Positions 8,750 to 17,276 of a stretch of DNA of 64,000 nucleotides are shown piece after piece. The notes under the pieces were generated by a model. The model worked only from the letters and a program-made list of their open reading frames with translations. It made no database searches and was not told where the DNA came from. Source of the stretch: Halopiger djelfimassiliensis. Lineage in GTDB: Archaea > Halobacteriota > Halobacteria > Halobacteriales > Natrialbaceae. Position 1 is the stretch's first letter. Every line of letters starts with the position of its first letter. The position numbers and the translations under genes were made by a program. The stretch lies in NCBI RefSeq assembly GCF_000455365.1, contig NZ_HG315685.1, positions 175,514-239,513 on the forward strand, read 5' to 3'.

Positions 8750-9683
8750 CGTACGCAAGCGATACGGCGACGTCGTCGCCCTCGACGGGCCTTCGGTTAC
8801 GATCCCGTCCGGGTCGACGTTCGGCGTCCTCGGGACGAACGGCGCGGGAAAGACGACGCTCTTCGAGTTGCTGGTCGGCCACGACCGGCCCGACGAGGGT
8901 CGGATCGAGGTCGGCGGCCTCGACGTTCAGCAGGCGGGCCACCGGGTCCGCGAACGCGTCGCCTTCCTGCCCGAACACGCCGGCTTCCCGCCGTCGATGA
9001 CCGGTCGGGAAGTGCTCGACGTCCACGCACGCATCCGCGGGCTCGAGGCCCGAACACGGCGGATCGACGACGTGCTCGAGACGGTGGGGCTGGGCGACGC
9101 CGCCGACCGCCCGGTCGAGGGGTACTCCAACGGGATGGGTCGACGGCTCGGACTCGCGGCGACGCTGCTTCCCGAACCGCCGGTGCTCGTCCTCGACGAA
9201 CCGACTGCCGGGCTCGATCCCCGCGGCGTCACCGCGTTCCACGAGATCATCGAACGCATCGGTCGCGAGACCGACGCCACAGTCGTCCTCTCCTCGCACG
9301 TGCTGGGGGAGGTCGAACGCCTCTGTGACGAGGTCGCGATCCTGCAGGACGGACAGTTGCGTGCGGTCGGCGACGTCGACGAGCTGCGGGCCGACGCCGG
9401 CGACGGCGTCACCGTCTCCCTCCAGCCAGCGGGAGACCCCGGATGCGAATCTCGGGACCGGCTCTTCGAAGCCGTGCAGGACTGGGGCGACGTGGCGGAC
9501 ACCGGCGACGCGATCGAGGTCGTTTGCGATCGCGAGATCGCGTTCGAACGGCTCTCGACGCTCGAGTCAGACCTTGTAGAGCGGTTCGAGGTCCGGGAAC
9601 CGGGCCTTGAGGCGGCGTTCCACGAGGCGCTCGCGGATGCCGATGCCGACCAAAAGGCGAGTACGGAGGTGACCGCGCCATGA
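8730..9683 (+). CDS. nosF: NosF, ABC transporter ATPase
   Basis: The 317-residue ATPase has a Walker A motif GTNGAGKTT (around residue 35), the Q-loop region, signature YSNGMGRRLGLA (a variant of LSGGQ), Walker B PVLVLDEPTAGLDP and switch histidine VVLSSHVLGE. It lies between nosD and nosY, and with NosY forms the exporter that energises NosD-dependent copper-sulfur cluster assembly. It starts inside the nosD 3' end and its stop overlaps the nosY start as ATGA. The extra C-terminal 90 residues are acidic and typical of CcmA/NosF-type ATPases. Confidence 0.95.
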   Translation: MQITITDVRKRYGDVVALDGPSVTIPSGSTFGVLGTNGAGKTTLFELLVGHDRPDEGRIEVGGLDVQQAGHRVRERVAFLPEHAGFPPSMTGREVLDVHARIRGLEARTRRIDDVLETVGLGDAADRPVEGYSNGMGRRLGLAATLLPEPPVLVLDEPTAGLDPRGVTAFHEIIERIGRETDATVVLSSHVLGEVERLCDEVAILQDGQLRAVGDVDELRADAGDGVTVSLQPAGDPGCESRDRLFEAVQDWGDVADTGDAIEVVCDREIAFERLSTLESDLVERFEVREPGLEAAFHEALADADADQKASTEVTAP

Positions 9684-10612
9684 CTGACACGGACCGTCGG
9701 ATCGAGGACGCGGCCGCCGACTCGTCGATACAACCGGACGGCGGCTACGATACGGCGACCGCCGCCGCGGTCGATCGGAAGACTGGACGGGAAACCGGCT
9801 CCGGCGACTGGTACCGACAACTGCTGGTCGTCGCCGAGACCGAGTACCGGCTCGCGGTCCGGGGCCGGTGGGCGATCGCGCTGACGGTTATCTTTGCCGC
9901 CTTCGCGCTCGGATTGACGACGTTCAGCGGCTCGAGCGTCAGCCCCGAGGGGTTCGAGCGGACGGTCGCGAGTCTGGCGGTGCTCGCAGTCTATCTCGTC
10001 CCGCTCGTCGCACTCGCCGTCAGCTACGACGCCGTGGTCGGCCGCGAGGAGACCGGCTGGCTCCAGACGCTGTTTGCGTTGCCGGTCGACCGCGCCTGGC
10101 TCGTCGTCGGGACGGCGCTCGGTCGGGCGGTCGTCTTCGCGAGCGCGACGATCATCGGGTTCGGCGTCGCGGGCGGCTTCCTCGTGCGGGAACACGGGCT
10201 CGGCGGTGTCGATGCCTACGTGATCTTCCTGCTTGCCAGCGTCGGACTCGGACTCGCCTTTCTCGCGGTCGGCGTGCTCGTCTCGACGCTGGCCCGCGAG
10301 AAGACCCACGCGCTCGGGGTTTCGCTGCTCGTCTGGGCGTGGTTCGTCCTCGTCCACGACCTGCTCGGGCTGGGGCTGATCGCGGCGTTCGACCTCCCGG
10401 AGACGGCCGTTTCGGCGCTGTTGCTCGCGAACCCGACCGGCGTCTTCCGGGCGCTCGTCCTCGGCTCGCTGGGAGCAAGCGGCGACGCCGGGTTCGCGAG
10501 CGTCCTCGCCGAGTCCGGACTCACGACGGGCGTTCTCGTCGGCGCGCTGCTCGCCTGGGCGGCCCTGCCGATCGTGCTTGCGGCGCTTGCGATACGGAGG
10601 CGACGGGTATGA
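9680..10612 (+). CDS. nosY: NosY, ABC transporter permease
   Basis: The 310-residue protein starts with about 50 charged, cytoplasmic residues. At least six hydrophobic helices follow, beginning with WAIALTVIFAAFALGLTTFSG and including VAVYLVPLVALAVSYDAVVG and a final LLAWAALPIVLAALAI. The E-T-G-W-L-Q-T-L-F-A-L-P motif after helix 2 is typical of NosY/ABC-2 permeases (coupling helix). It pairs with NosF. The start overlaps the nosF stop by 4 nt and its own stop overlaps the nosL start in the same way. Confidence 0.93.
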   Translation: MTDTDRRIEDAAADSSIQPDGGYDTATAAAVDRKTGRETGSGDWYRQLLVVAETEYRLAVRGRWAIALTVIFAAFALGLTTFSGSSVSPEGFERTVASLAVLAVYLVPLVALAVSYDAVVGREETGWLQTLFALPVDRAWLVVGTALGRAVVFASATIIGFGVAGGFLVREHGLGGVDAYVIFLLASVGLGLAFLAVGVLVSTLAREKTHALGVSLLVWAWFVLVHDLLGLGLIAAFDLPETAVSALLLANPTGVFRALVLGSLGASGDAGFASVLAESGLTTGVLVGALLAWAALPIVLAALAIRRRRV

Positions 10613-11223
10613 TACGAAACGACGCGCGTAGACGACGCCACGATCACGACAGCGACCGACCGATGCCGGATCGGCTCCGGCGGCGTTTCCTCGCCGGGAC
10701 AGCCTCGTTCGCCGCCGCCACCCTCGCGGGGTGTCTGGGCGGCGACGACGACTCCGAACCGGTGTCGGCGGACCCGATCGCACTGACCGACGGGCAGGAA
10801 TGCGACGTTTGCGGGATGCTGATCGCGGACCACTACGGCCCGGCCGGACAGCTCTACTACGCCGACGGCAAGCCCGACGACCGCGACGGGCCGGCCCGGT
10901 TCGACAGCATCGCCGAACTCCTCGTCTACCACCGCGAACGCCGATCCCGCGGCTGGGAGCTTCGTGCGGCGTTCGTCACCGACTACTCGAGCGTCGACTA
11001 CGAGTTGCTTGAGCGCGAGGGAACGACCTACATCTCGACGCATGCAAACGCCGCGGCCTTTGCCGACGCGACGACGCTCGAGTTCGTCGTCGACAGCGGC
11101 ATCGAGGGCGCGATGGGCGAAGACATCGTCCCGTTCTCCGATCGCGAGGATGCCGAGGGGTTCGTCGACGAGCACGGCGGGAACCTCCGGACGTGGGACG
11201 AACTCCGCGATGCGGACGCGTAG
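10609..11223 (+). CDS. nosL: NosL, copper chaperone lipoprotein
   Basis: The 204-residue protein carries a Tat lipoprotein signal (RRRFLAGTASFAAATLAGC, lipid Cys42). The mature part begins with the NosL copper-binding motif CDVCGM (Cys65, Cys68, Met70), followed by the family's GPAGQLYYADGK...DSIAELLVY segment. NosL binds Cu(I) and delivers it to the NosDFY machinery for NosZ. The start is ATG at 10609, overlapping the nosY stop as ATGA. A longer open frame upstream is a shadow of nosY. It is the last gene of the operon, followed by convergent microprotein genes. Confidence 0.95.
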   Translation: MIRNDARRRRHDHDSDRPMPDRLRRRFLAGTASFAAATLAGCLGGDDDSEPVSADPIALTDGQECDVCGMLIADHYGPAGQLYYADGKPDDRDGPARFDSIAELLVYHRERRSRGWELRAAFVTDYSSVDYELLEREGTTYISTHANAAAFADATTLEFVVDSGIEGAMGEDIVPFSDREDAEGFVDEHGGNLRTWDELRDADA

Positions 11224-11227
11224 TCGG

Positions 11228-11389
11228 TCACGTCTCGGGGTCGGGTGAGTTCGGATTCGACGCACCGTCACCGCCGCCTGGGCCTCGAGCGCCGATCCAG
11301 AGCCGCGCATGGAGGTAACACCCGACGGCCGCGACCAGCAGGAAGTAACAGTAGATGACTGGTTCGACGGCGGGCGGGAGCGGTTCCAT
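11228..11389 (-). CDS. 53-residue membrane microprotein
   Basis: A minus-strand frame from ATG 11387-11389 to TGA 11228-11230 encodes 53 residues starting MEPLPPAVEPVIYCYFLLV. It has a single membrane helix (VIYCYFLLVAAVGCYLHARLW) followed by a polar tail rich in Gly, Asn and Pro. Third-position GC is high. It ends only 4 nt from the nosL stop on the opposite strand. It probably belongs to a three-gene unit with the two microproteins upstream. I do not recognise the family. Its position beside nos may be meaningful or chance. Confidence 0.55.
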   Translation of the reverse strand: MEPLPPAVEPVIYCYFLLVAAVGCYLHARLWIGARGPGGGDGASNPNSPDPET

Positions 11390-11448
11390 TTACGATGTTC
11401 GTCGATCCCGGCGGGGATATCGTTCCCCCTGTACGACTCCGGCCTCTA

Positions 11449-11613
11449 TTACCGGGCGACCATCCAGTACCGGAGCCCGAGGTACGCCACGACGAGACCG
11501 AAGGTCCCGGCGTACAGCGTCGCCCCGTTCGAGGCCGCGGCGACCAGTGCGACGACGTTGAGCGCGATTCCGGCCGCGTACATCGTCCGGAGCCGTCGCT
11601 CCGTCAGCGCCAT
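11449..11613 (-). CDS. 54-residue membrane microprotein
   Basis: The frame runs from ATG 11611-11613 to TAA 11449-11451. The protein begins MALTERRLRTMYAAGIALN and contains two hydrophobic stretches (YAAGIALNVVALVAAASNG and GTFGLVVAYLGLRYWMVA) joined by a short turn, so it is likely a two-helix hairpin membrane protein. Its start codon overlaps the stop of the 31-residue frame upstream within ATGGCGCTGA, suggesting translational coupling. Codon use is typical of the genome. The function is unknown. Confidence 0.6.
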   Translation of the reverse strand: MALTERRLRTMYAAGIALNVVALVAAASNGATLYAGTFGLVVAYLGLRYWMVAR

Positions 11614-11699
11614 CCGTCGTCACCGCCGTTCGAAGCCCCGGGAGTTCGCTCGAGTTCGTCGCGGGACCGGTCCGCGGTCCGTTCCGTGCGATCGTCCAT
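11604..11699 (-). CDS. 31-residue acidic microprotein, leader of the microprotein unit
   Basis: An ATG at 11697-11699 opens a 31-residue polar frame (MDDRTERTADRSRDELERT...) ending in TGA at 11604-11606, overlapping the next gene's start. A TATA element (tttttatcg on the minus strand, around 11728) lies about 28 nt before the ATG, the spacing expected for a leaderless haloarchaeal transcript. This makes it the likely first gene of the unit. It may be a coupling peptide rather than a functional protein. Confidence 0.45.
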   Translation of the reverse strand: MDDRTERTADRSRDELERTPGASNGGDDGWR

Positions 11700-11741
11700 A
11701 CCGGTCCTTTCGGCGGCGACGATAAAAACTCACGGACGGAC

Positions 11742-12320
11742 TCACCCGAACGCGAGGTCGTCGCCGGTCGTGACCTCGCCGAACAGCCACTCGGCGTGCT
11801 CGAGGGCGTACTCGCGGTGGTCCTGTTCGATGTAGCCGATGCAGTCCTCGACGAGGATCGGCCGGAAATCACGAAGCCCGGCGCTTCCGGCCGTATGCAG
11901 GACACAGACGTTCGCGAGCGTGCCACAGAATACCAGATCGTTGATCCCGCGGGCGTTCAGCCAGCCCTCGAACTCCGTCTTCTGGAACGCGTCGTAGGTG
12001 TGTTTTTCGACGACGTGGTCGGCCTCGTCGACGGGTAGTTCGTCGACCACCTCGGCCTCCCACGAGCCCTCGAGAACGTGCTCGCCCCACTGCTCGAACT
12101 CGTCGTAGTAGTAGGCATCGTCGAACTGCTCGGGCGGGTGAACGTCGCGCGTATAGACGATCGTCGCCCCGGCTTCCGTGGCCCGGTCGACCAGATCGCC
12201 GATCGGTTCGATGACCGCCTCGCTGCCCGGCGCGTACAGCGAACCGTCGGGGTGACAGAAGCCGTTTTGCATGTCGACGACGACCACCGCCGTGCGTTGT
12301 GGCTCGAGTTCGGTGGGCAT
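11742..12320 (-). CDS. Isochorismatase-family amidohydrolase, probable nicotinamidase
   Basis: The 192-residue protein has the cysteine-hydrolase triad of this family: Asp16 in AVVVVDMQNGF, Lys106 in VVEKHTYDAF, and Cys139 in GTLANVCVLHT. TRDVHPPEQFD around residues 58-67 corresponds to the metal-site loop of nicotinamidases. Nicotinamidase converts nicotinamide to nicotinate in NAD salvage. A nicotinate phosphoribosyltransferase gene lies 1.9 kb away, which supports that role, but other isochorismatase-type activities are possible. I chose ATG 12318-12320; a much longer open frame upstream runs antisense to the next gene and is rejected. Confidence 0.8.
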   Translation of the reverse strand: MPTELEPQRTAVVVVDMQNGFCHPDGSLYAPGSEAVIEPIGDLVDRATEAGATIVYTRDVHPPEQFDDAYYYDEFEQWGEHVLEGSWEAEVVDELPVDEADHVVEKHTYDAFQKTEFEGWLNARGINDLVFCGTLANVCVLHTAGSAGLRDFRPILVEDCIGYIEQDHREYALEHAEWLFGEVTTGDDLAFG

Positions 12321-12422
12321 ACGTGATGCTACGAAGGCGGCGGTAAAAACGTTCGTGACCCGTACCGATCCGATCGTCGTCCTTTTTACACTCGCTTTCG
12401 TACGGATCGCTATCCCGTCCCC

Positions 12423-14213
12423 ATGAACTCGATGCGAACGCGGTTGCTCGTCGCCCTCGTTGCAGTCGTCGTCGTTGCGCTCTCGGTCGCGGCAGTCGGC
12501 GGTTTCCTGCCGGCCGTCTCGGATGCGCCGACCGACGACTCGTCGGTCGATTCGACGGAGGATTCGTCGATGGAGTCGACCGACGCCCCGCGGGCCGACG
12601 ACCGCCCAACCGATCCCTCGACGAACGAGACTCTCGGCTACGTCGACGGCTACTGGTACGACGACGAACTGTCCGTCGACGACCGCTCCGACGCCACCCT
12701 CGAGACGGACGAACTCGAGCCGGTCGTCTCGCGGGCGATGGCTCGCGTCGAGGTGATCCGCAACCTGACCTACGAGAACGAGGTATCCGTCGAGGTGGTC
12801 TCCCGCGAGGAGTACCGAGCCGACAGCGGGGACCGCTTTACCGACATAACCGAGACCGAACAGCTCCACCAGAACGTCAACTACGAGGCGCTGTTTATGG
12901 TCGATCGAAACACCGACGCCACCGACGCCGCCGAGGGCCTGTACGGCGGCGCCGTCGAGGGCTACTACGAGCCCGGAACCGACCGGATCGTTCTCGTCTC
13001 CGACACGCCCGGATCGCCCGAACTGGACGAGACGGTTCTCGCCCACGAACTGGTTCACGCCCTGCAGGACCAGCAGTTCGATCTGGCGAGTATCCAGCGG
13101 GAGACGTTCGATCAGGATAACGCCAGAAACGGGCTCATCGAGGGCGATGCGTCGTGGGTCGAAGCCGAGTACGACAGCCGCTGTGAGGCCGAATGGGCCT
13201 GTCTTGACCCGGGATCGTCGAGCCAAGCACCGTTTTCCGACATCAACTGGGGGCTGTACTTCGCCGTCTACCAGCCCTACGACGACGGTCCCGACTACGT
13301 CGATTCCCTGCTCGAGCGCGGCGGCTGGACGGCAGTCAACGACGCCTACGAGAACCCGCCGGCGAGTTCGTCGGCGGTGATCCACCCGGGTACGGACCGC
13401 GATCCCGAACCCATCGAGGTGCCGGATCGCTCGAACGACACGTGGCGACAGTACGAGGTCGACGGCGAGGTCGCAAGCGAGACGGTCGGCGAAGCGGGGA
13501 TGGCTGCGATGTTTGCCGCAGGCGTTCGTGATACCTCCCGGCCGTCGGTGATCGAATCCGACGAGTTCATCGAGGCCGATCTGGGACTGGACTACGATCA
13601 GCCCTACACGGACGGCTGGGCTGGCGACCGGCTCGTCACCTACGTTAGCGACGAGGCCGATGAAGCGACCGCGGTGTACGACGCGGTCGATCACACCGGC
13701 TACGTCTGGCGGACCGCGTGGGAGTCGAGCGAGGACTCCCAGCAGTTCGTCGACGGCTACCTCCAGTTGCTCGAGGCCTACGGCGCCGAACCCGTGGCGG
13801 ACCAGCAGGACACGTACGTGATCGACGACGAGTATCCCGGCGCGTACTACCTCGATCGCGACGGCGAGACGGTGACGATCGTGCGTGCACCGTCGGTCGA
13901 CGACCTCGGGGCCGTCCACGCCGGTACCCCACCGGCGGGTGAGGACACCCTCGAGATCGAGGGCACGGCCGACGAGGACGACAGCGAGGCCGGCGGCGTG
14001 ATCGCCGGCCACGGGGCCGGGATCGTCGGCGTCGGAGTCGCGGCTCTCGGAGCGGGGATCCTGATTTTCGCCGTTCGGCGCCGCGACACGTTCCGTGCCG
14101 TCGACACCGTGGCTCGGACTCCGTCGCTCGACCGGGCAGGAACCGACGGGCCGCCGTCTCCAGCGCCGTTCGACTCGACCGCGAGGACGCGAAACACGGC
14201 CGTAGACGGGTAG
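12423..14213 (+). CDS. Hvo_1808-type surface protein with HExxH motif
   Basis: The 596-residue protein has an N-terminal signal or anchor helix (residues 6-28), a Ser/Thr/Asp-rich linker (to about 66), and a large extracellular domain. VLAHELVHALQDQQ (His208, Glu209, His212) looks like a zinc-metallopeptidase site. A C-terminal helix (GAGIVGVGVAALGAGILIFAV) is followed by a short cytoplasmic tail, so it is anchored at both ends or processed. The layout matches the haloarchaeal Hvo_1808 surface-protein family. Protease activity is inferred from the motif only. It sits between two NAD-salvage genes without obvious relation to them. Confidence 0.75.
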   Translation: MNSMRTRLLVALVAVVVVALSVAAVGGFLPAVSDAPTDDSSVDSTEDSSMESTDAPRADDRPTDPSTNETLGYVDGYWYDDELSVDDRSDATLETDELEPVVSRAMARVEVIRNLTYENEVSVEVVSREEYRADSGDRFTDITETEQLHQNVNYEALFMVDRNTDATDAAEGLYGGAVEGYYEPGTDRIVLVSDTPGSPELDETVLAHELVHALQDQQFDLASIQRETFDQDNARNGLIEGDASWVEAEYDSRCEAEWACLDPGSSSQAPFSDINWGLYFAVYQPYDDGPDYVDSLLERGGWTAVNDAYENPPASSSAVIHPGTDRDPEPIEVPDRSNDTWRQYEVDGEVASETVGEAGMAAMFAAGVRDTSRPSVIESDEFIEADLGLDYDQPYTDGWAGDRLVTYVSDEADEATAVYDAVDHTGYVWRTAWESSEDSQQFVDGYLQLLEAYGAEPVADQQDTYVIDDEYPGAYYLDRDGETVTIVRAPSVDDLGAVHAGTPPAGEDTLEIEGTADEDDSEAGGVIAGHGAGIVGVGVAALGAGILIFAVRRRDTFRAVDTVARTPSLDRAGTDGPPSPAPFDSTARTRNTAVDG

Positions 14214-14243
14214 CTTTTTTGCCTCCCACGGGAAATCGACGAT

Positions 14244-15401
14244 ATGTCAAACCCGTTCGGAACCGTCCCGTCAGAGGCGATTCTCGATGGGACCGCGACG
14301 GACGCGTACTTCGAGCGCACCCGCGCGACCCTCGAGCACGCGGAAACAAACCCACACGTGGTCGCCGAGGTAACCGCGGATCAGTTCCCCACCGGCTCCT
14401 TCGAGGTCGTTACCGGCATCGCGGACGTCGCAACCCTCTTCGACGGCCGCGCCGTCGACGTCGACGCACTGCCGGACGGCCAACTGTTCGACGGCGGGCC
14501 GGTCGTGCGAATCGAGGGGCCGTACCTCGAGTTCGCCGAACTCGAGACCGCCCTGCTCGGGTTGTTGTCCCAGCCAAGCGGGTTCGCGACGGCCGCGCTC
14601 GAGGCGCGGCTGGCGGCCCCCGAGTCGCTCGTCCTGTCGTTCGGTGCGCGACACGTCCATCCGTCGATCGCGTCGACGGTCGAACGGGCCTCGTTGCTCG
14701 CCGGCCTCGACGGGTTCTCCCACGTCGCGGCGGGCGAGATTCTGGATCGGGAACCGGGTGGAACGATGCCACACGCGCTCATGTTCTGTTTCGGCGAGGG
14801 GAATCAGGACGCTGCCTGGCGGGCGTTCGACGAGGCGGTCCCCGAGGACGTCCCTCGAATCGCGCTTGTCGATACCTTCTGGGACGAGGTCAGCGAGAGT
14901 CTGCTCGCGGCCGAGACGCTGGGTGAGGATCTGGACGGCGTTCGCATCGACACCACGAGCTCCCGCCGCGGCGATTTCCGACACATCATCCGCGAAGTCC
15001 GCTGGGAACTCGACGCACGCGGCCTCGAGGACGTCGACGTCTTCTGTAGCGGCGGGCTCGGACCCGAACAACTCCGGGAGCTACGGGACGTCGCCGACGG
15101 TTTCGGCGTCGGAAGCCACATCACAAACCGGAACCCGGTCGATTTCAGCCTCGACATCGTCGAAATCGACGGCGAACCGATCTCCAAGCGCGGGAAACTC
15201 TCCGGCGTCAAGGAGGTCTATCGAACCGCCGACGGCGGCCACCACGTCGCTCTGGCCGACCGTGACGGACCCGAAGACGCCGACGCCTTGCTCGAGCCCC
15301 TCGTCCGGGACGGCGAACCCGTCCGGGAGTTCGATCTCGAGGCGGCGAGCCAGCGGTGTCTGGCCGATGCCGACGCGGTCGGGTTCGACTCGGCTCCGTG
15401 A
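14244..15401 (+). CDS. Nicotinate phosphoribosyltransferase
   Basis: The 385-residue protein shows the NAPRTase/quinolinate-PRTase fold: FEVVTGIADVATL and LLGLLSQPSGFATAAL near the N-terminus, LSFGARHVHPSIAS (substrate-binding Arg-His), DTFWDEVSESL, and the phosphate-binding DVDVFCSGGLGPEQ. The enzyme joins nicotinate to PRPP to give nicotinate mononucleotide in the cytoplasm. With the nearby nicotinamidase-like gene it would complete salvage of nicotinamide. A TATA-like element lies just before the start ATG at 14244. It is slightly shorter than bacterial PncB, as usual in archaea. Confidence 0.88.
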   Translation: MSNPFGTVPSEAILDGTATDAYFERTRATLEHAETNPHVVAEVTADQFPTGSFEVVTGIADVATLFDGRAVDVDALPDGQLFDGGPVVRIEGPYLEFAELETALLGLLSQPSGFATAALEARLAAPESLVLSFGARHVHPSIASTVERASLLAGLDGFSHVAAGEILDREPGGTMPHALMFCFGEGNQDAAWRAFDEAVPEDVPRIALVDTFWDEVSESLLAAETLGEDLDGVRIDTTSSRRGDFRHIIREVRWELDARGLEDVDVFCSGGLGPEQLRELRDVADGFGVGSHITNRNPVDFSLDIVEIDGEPISKRGKLSGVKEVYRTADGGHHVALADRDGPEDADALLEPLVRDGEPVREFDLEAASQRCLADADAVGFDSAP

Positions 15402-15465
15402 CTTCCAGTCCTGCTGTGATCTTCCTCGACCGCGTGAAAATCGATGACGAGGCGACGGCCCGCTC

Positions 15466-16065
15466 TCAGAGCTCTTCGATACTGCCGTCGGCTTCCCGCT
15501 CGCGGAAGACCTGCCCTTCAAACAGCGTGACGACGACGTCGTCGTCCTGCCAGGATCCTGGCGCGAGCTTTGCCTTCCGGCAGGTTCGATCGAGGTATTC
15601 CCGTTCGCTCCAGCCGTTTTCGACCGGTACCGTCGGATAGAGCCAGCCGCCTTCGCCGCCGTCGATGGCGACGCCGTGGGTGCCCAGTTCCAGGTCGGCC
15701 AGCGGATCGTCGGTGAGAACGACGTTTTTGACCGCACAGACGGAGACGGTGAGGTTCGGCAACTCGGAGGGGCTTACCTCGGAGCCACAGGAATCCTCGC
15801 TTGCGGCTTCGATCGCCGCGTCGACGATCACGTGACCGAGCTGTTCGCCCGATCGGTAGCCGCCGGCACAGCCCCGTAGGCTGCCCCGGCCCCGTGTGGA
15901 TTCGAGACGGACGAATGCGCCGGTCCGTTCGTAGAAGGCTTCCCGCATACTGCCCGGTTGTTCTCGTTGTCCGTGTTCGACGTAAGATTCGACGGCTTCA
16001 CGCGCGAGTTCGACGGCGCGTGCACCGTCTTCGTAGGAGAGGTCGACGCCCTGTCGCTGGGACAT
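15466..16065 (-). CDS. AMMECR1-domain protein
   Basis: The 199-residue protein matches the AMMECR1 family: AVELAREAVESYV, the invariant LRGCAGG (around residue 80, from RGSLRGCAGGY), DAAIEAASED, SELPNLTVSVCAV and the C-terminal YPTVPVENGWSEREYLDRTCRKAKL. These are small cytoplasmic proteins conserved from archaea to humans with no settled activity; archaeal members often lie near MEMO or radical-SAM genes, which are absent here. The start is ATG 16063-16065 (MSQRQG); an ATG four codons upstream is possible. Confidence 0.88.
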   Translation of the reverse strand: MSQRQGVDLSYEDGARAVELAREAVESYVEHGQREQPGSMREAFYERTGAFVRLESTRGRGSLRGCAGGYRSGEQLGHVIVDAAIEAASEDSCGSEVSPSELPNLTVSVCAVKNVVLTDDPLADLELGTHGVAIDGGEGGWLYPTVPVENGWSEREYLDRTCRKAKLAPGSWQDDDVVVTLFEGQVFREREADGSIEEL

Positions 16066-16254
16066 ACAGATGTACATGGGAACAGTCGTCCTAAAACGCT
16101 TCCATTCGTCTCGAGCCCCGGGCGTAACGGCGACCGTGAGGGGATTCGCGTCCCCGGATCGTGAAATTAGTTAGCCGTCGCGATGTCTCCGGACACCGGC
16201 CTGTCGATCGCTCGCCGATTCGACCGGCGACGGTTCACGGGCCTAACAGGTCCC

Positions 16255-17145
16255 TCAGCCGGACCCGTCGAAATCGTCGACGATCCGGTCCGCACAGCCG
16301 TACGACCGGTTGTGTTGGAAGTACTTACAGTGGCCGGGAACGGACTCCGTGACGTCGACTTCGAAGTAGTTGCTCGGCGTCTCGCCGTCCGACCACCAGC
16401 TCCCACAATCCGCTCCCTCACAGCCCAGACCGTCACCGATCGTGCTGAAATCGTAGAGCGTACAGACCGTCTCGTCACGTTCGGAACGGTAGCTGTAGAC
16501 GTTCTCGGCGCTCGTTCTGATCCCCGTCGCGTACCGCCCGTCCGTACAGACCGAATCATCCGTGACGGCCGCACCGATCAGCGAGACTGTCTCGAGGGCT
16601 GCGTCGCCCTCGAGCTCTGCCAGTGCGGCGAGTACCACCCGCGACCCGAGCGAGTGGCCGACGGCGCGGACGGTCTCGTTCGTCTCTCCTTGCATCGTCT
16701 GTCGGAGACAGCGACCGAGTCGAACGCCTGCGGTGTCGGCGTTGCTTTCGGCATCCCAGAAGTTCAGCGTATCGGAGTCCCACGACGCAGCGACGATTCG
16801 TTCGTCGTAACCGGCCTCCTGCAGCGCTTGATCGAGCGTATACGCCTGGTCGCCGCGTTGTTTCTGTCCCTTCCAGCCGTGGACGTAAATGCAGAGTTCC
16901 TCCTCGGATCGTTCGGGCGGAGCGGGATCGTCGTGTGTCAGATCGATCGTCGGATACTCCCGCGGAGAGACCTGCCAGTCCTTGCAGTCTTTGACCTCGC
17001 CGGCGGAGACGGTCCCGCCTGTGACCGCCAGACCGACCGCCCCGGTGGTTGTGGCTGCCGTTGTCTCGAGCACTCGTCGCCGCGTCCGTCCACTCGATTC
17101 GCGTTCGTCGACTCCGGAAGACGATCGATTGGTATCATCAACCAT
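16255..17145 (-). CDS. Tat-secreted alpha/beta hydrolase
   Basis: The 296-residue protein begins with a twin-arginine signal (RTRRRVLETTAATTTGAVGLAVTG). The mature domain has YVHGWKGQ (oxyanion-hole HGxx), then VRAVGHSLGSRVVLAAL with the GHSLG nucleophile elbow (Ser). Eight or more cysteines in the C-terminal half suggest disulfides, as expected outside the cell. It is probably a lipase or esterase. The start ATG 17143-17145 (MVDDTN) is preferred over one seven codons upstream. It is divergent from rnpB. Confidence 0.78.
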   Translation of the reverse strand: MVDDTNRSSSGVDERESSGRTRRRVLETTAATTTGAVGLAVTGGTVSAGEVKDCKDWQVSPREYPTIDLTHDDPAPPERSEEELCIYVHGWKGQKQRGDQAYTLDQALQEAGYDERIVAASWDSDTLNFWDAESNADTAGVRLGRCLRQTMQGETNETVRAVGHSLGSRVVLAALAELEGDAALETVSLIGAAVTDDSVCTDGRYATGIRTSAENVYSYRSERDETVCTLYDFSTIGDGLGCEGADCGSWWSDGETPSNYFEVDVTESVPGHCKYFQHNRSYGCADRIVDDFDGSG

Positions 17146-17276
17146 GGCAGTGTCACGAACACACATATAAACTAAATAATTGCCGTACTACCGCGTGCGT
17201 ACGATGGCGTTTCTCACCGCCCGTCGCGTTCGGGCTCGCGTGACCGAGGGACTTATTCGGTCCACGGCCCTACGGG

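Noticed and set aside
8927-10783. 618-residue minus-strand frame across nosF and nosY
   Set aside because: Arg- and Ser-rich antisense sequence of two certain genes.
12321-14012. Upstream extension of the isochorismatase-family frame
   Set aside because: It is antisense to the HExxH surface protein gene; the ATG at 12320 fits the family's usual length.
16183-17175. 330-residue plus-strand frame
   Set aside because: It is antisense to the Tat-secreted hydrolase, whose GHSLG motif and signal peptide are clear.
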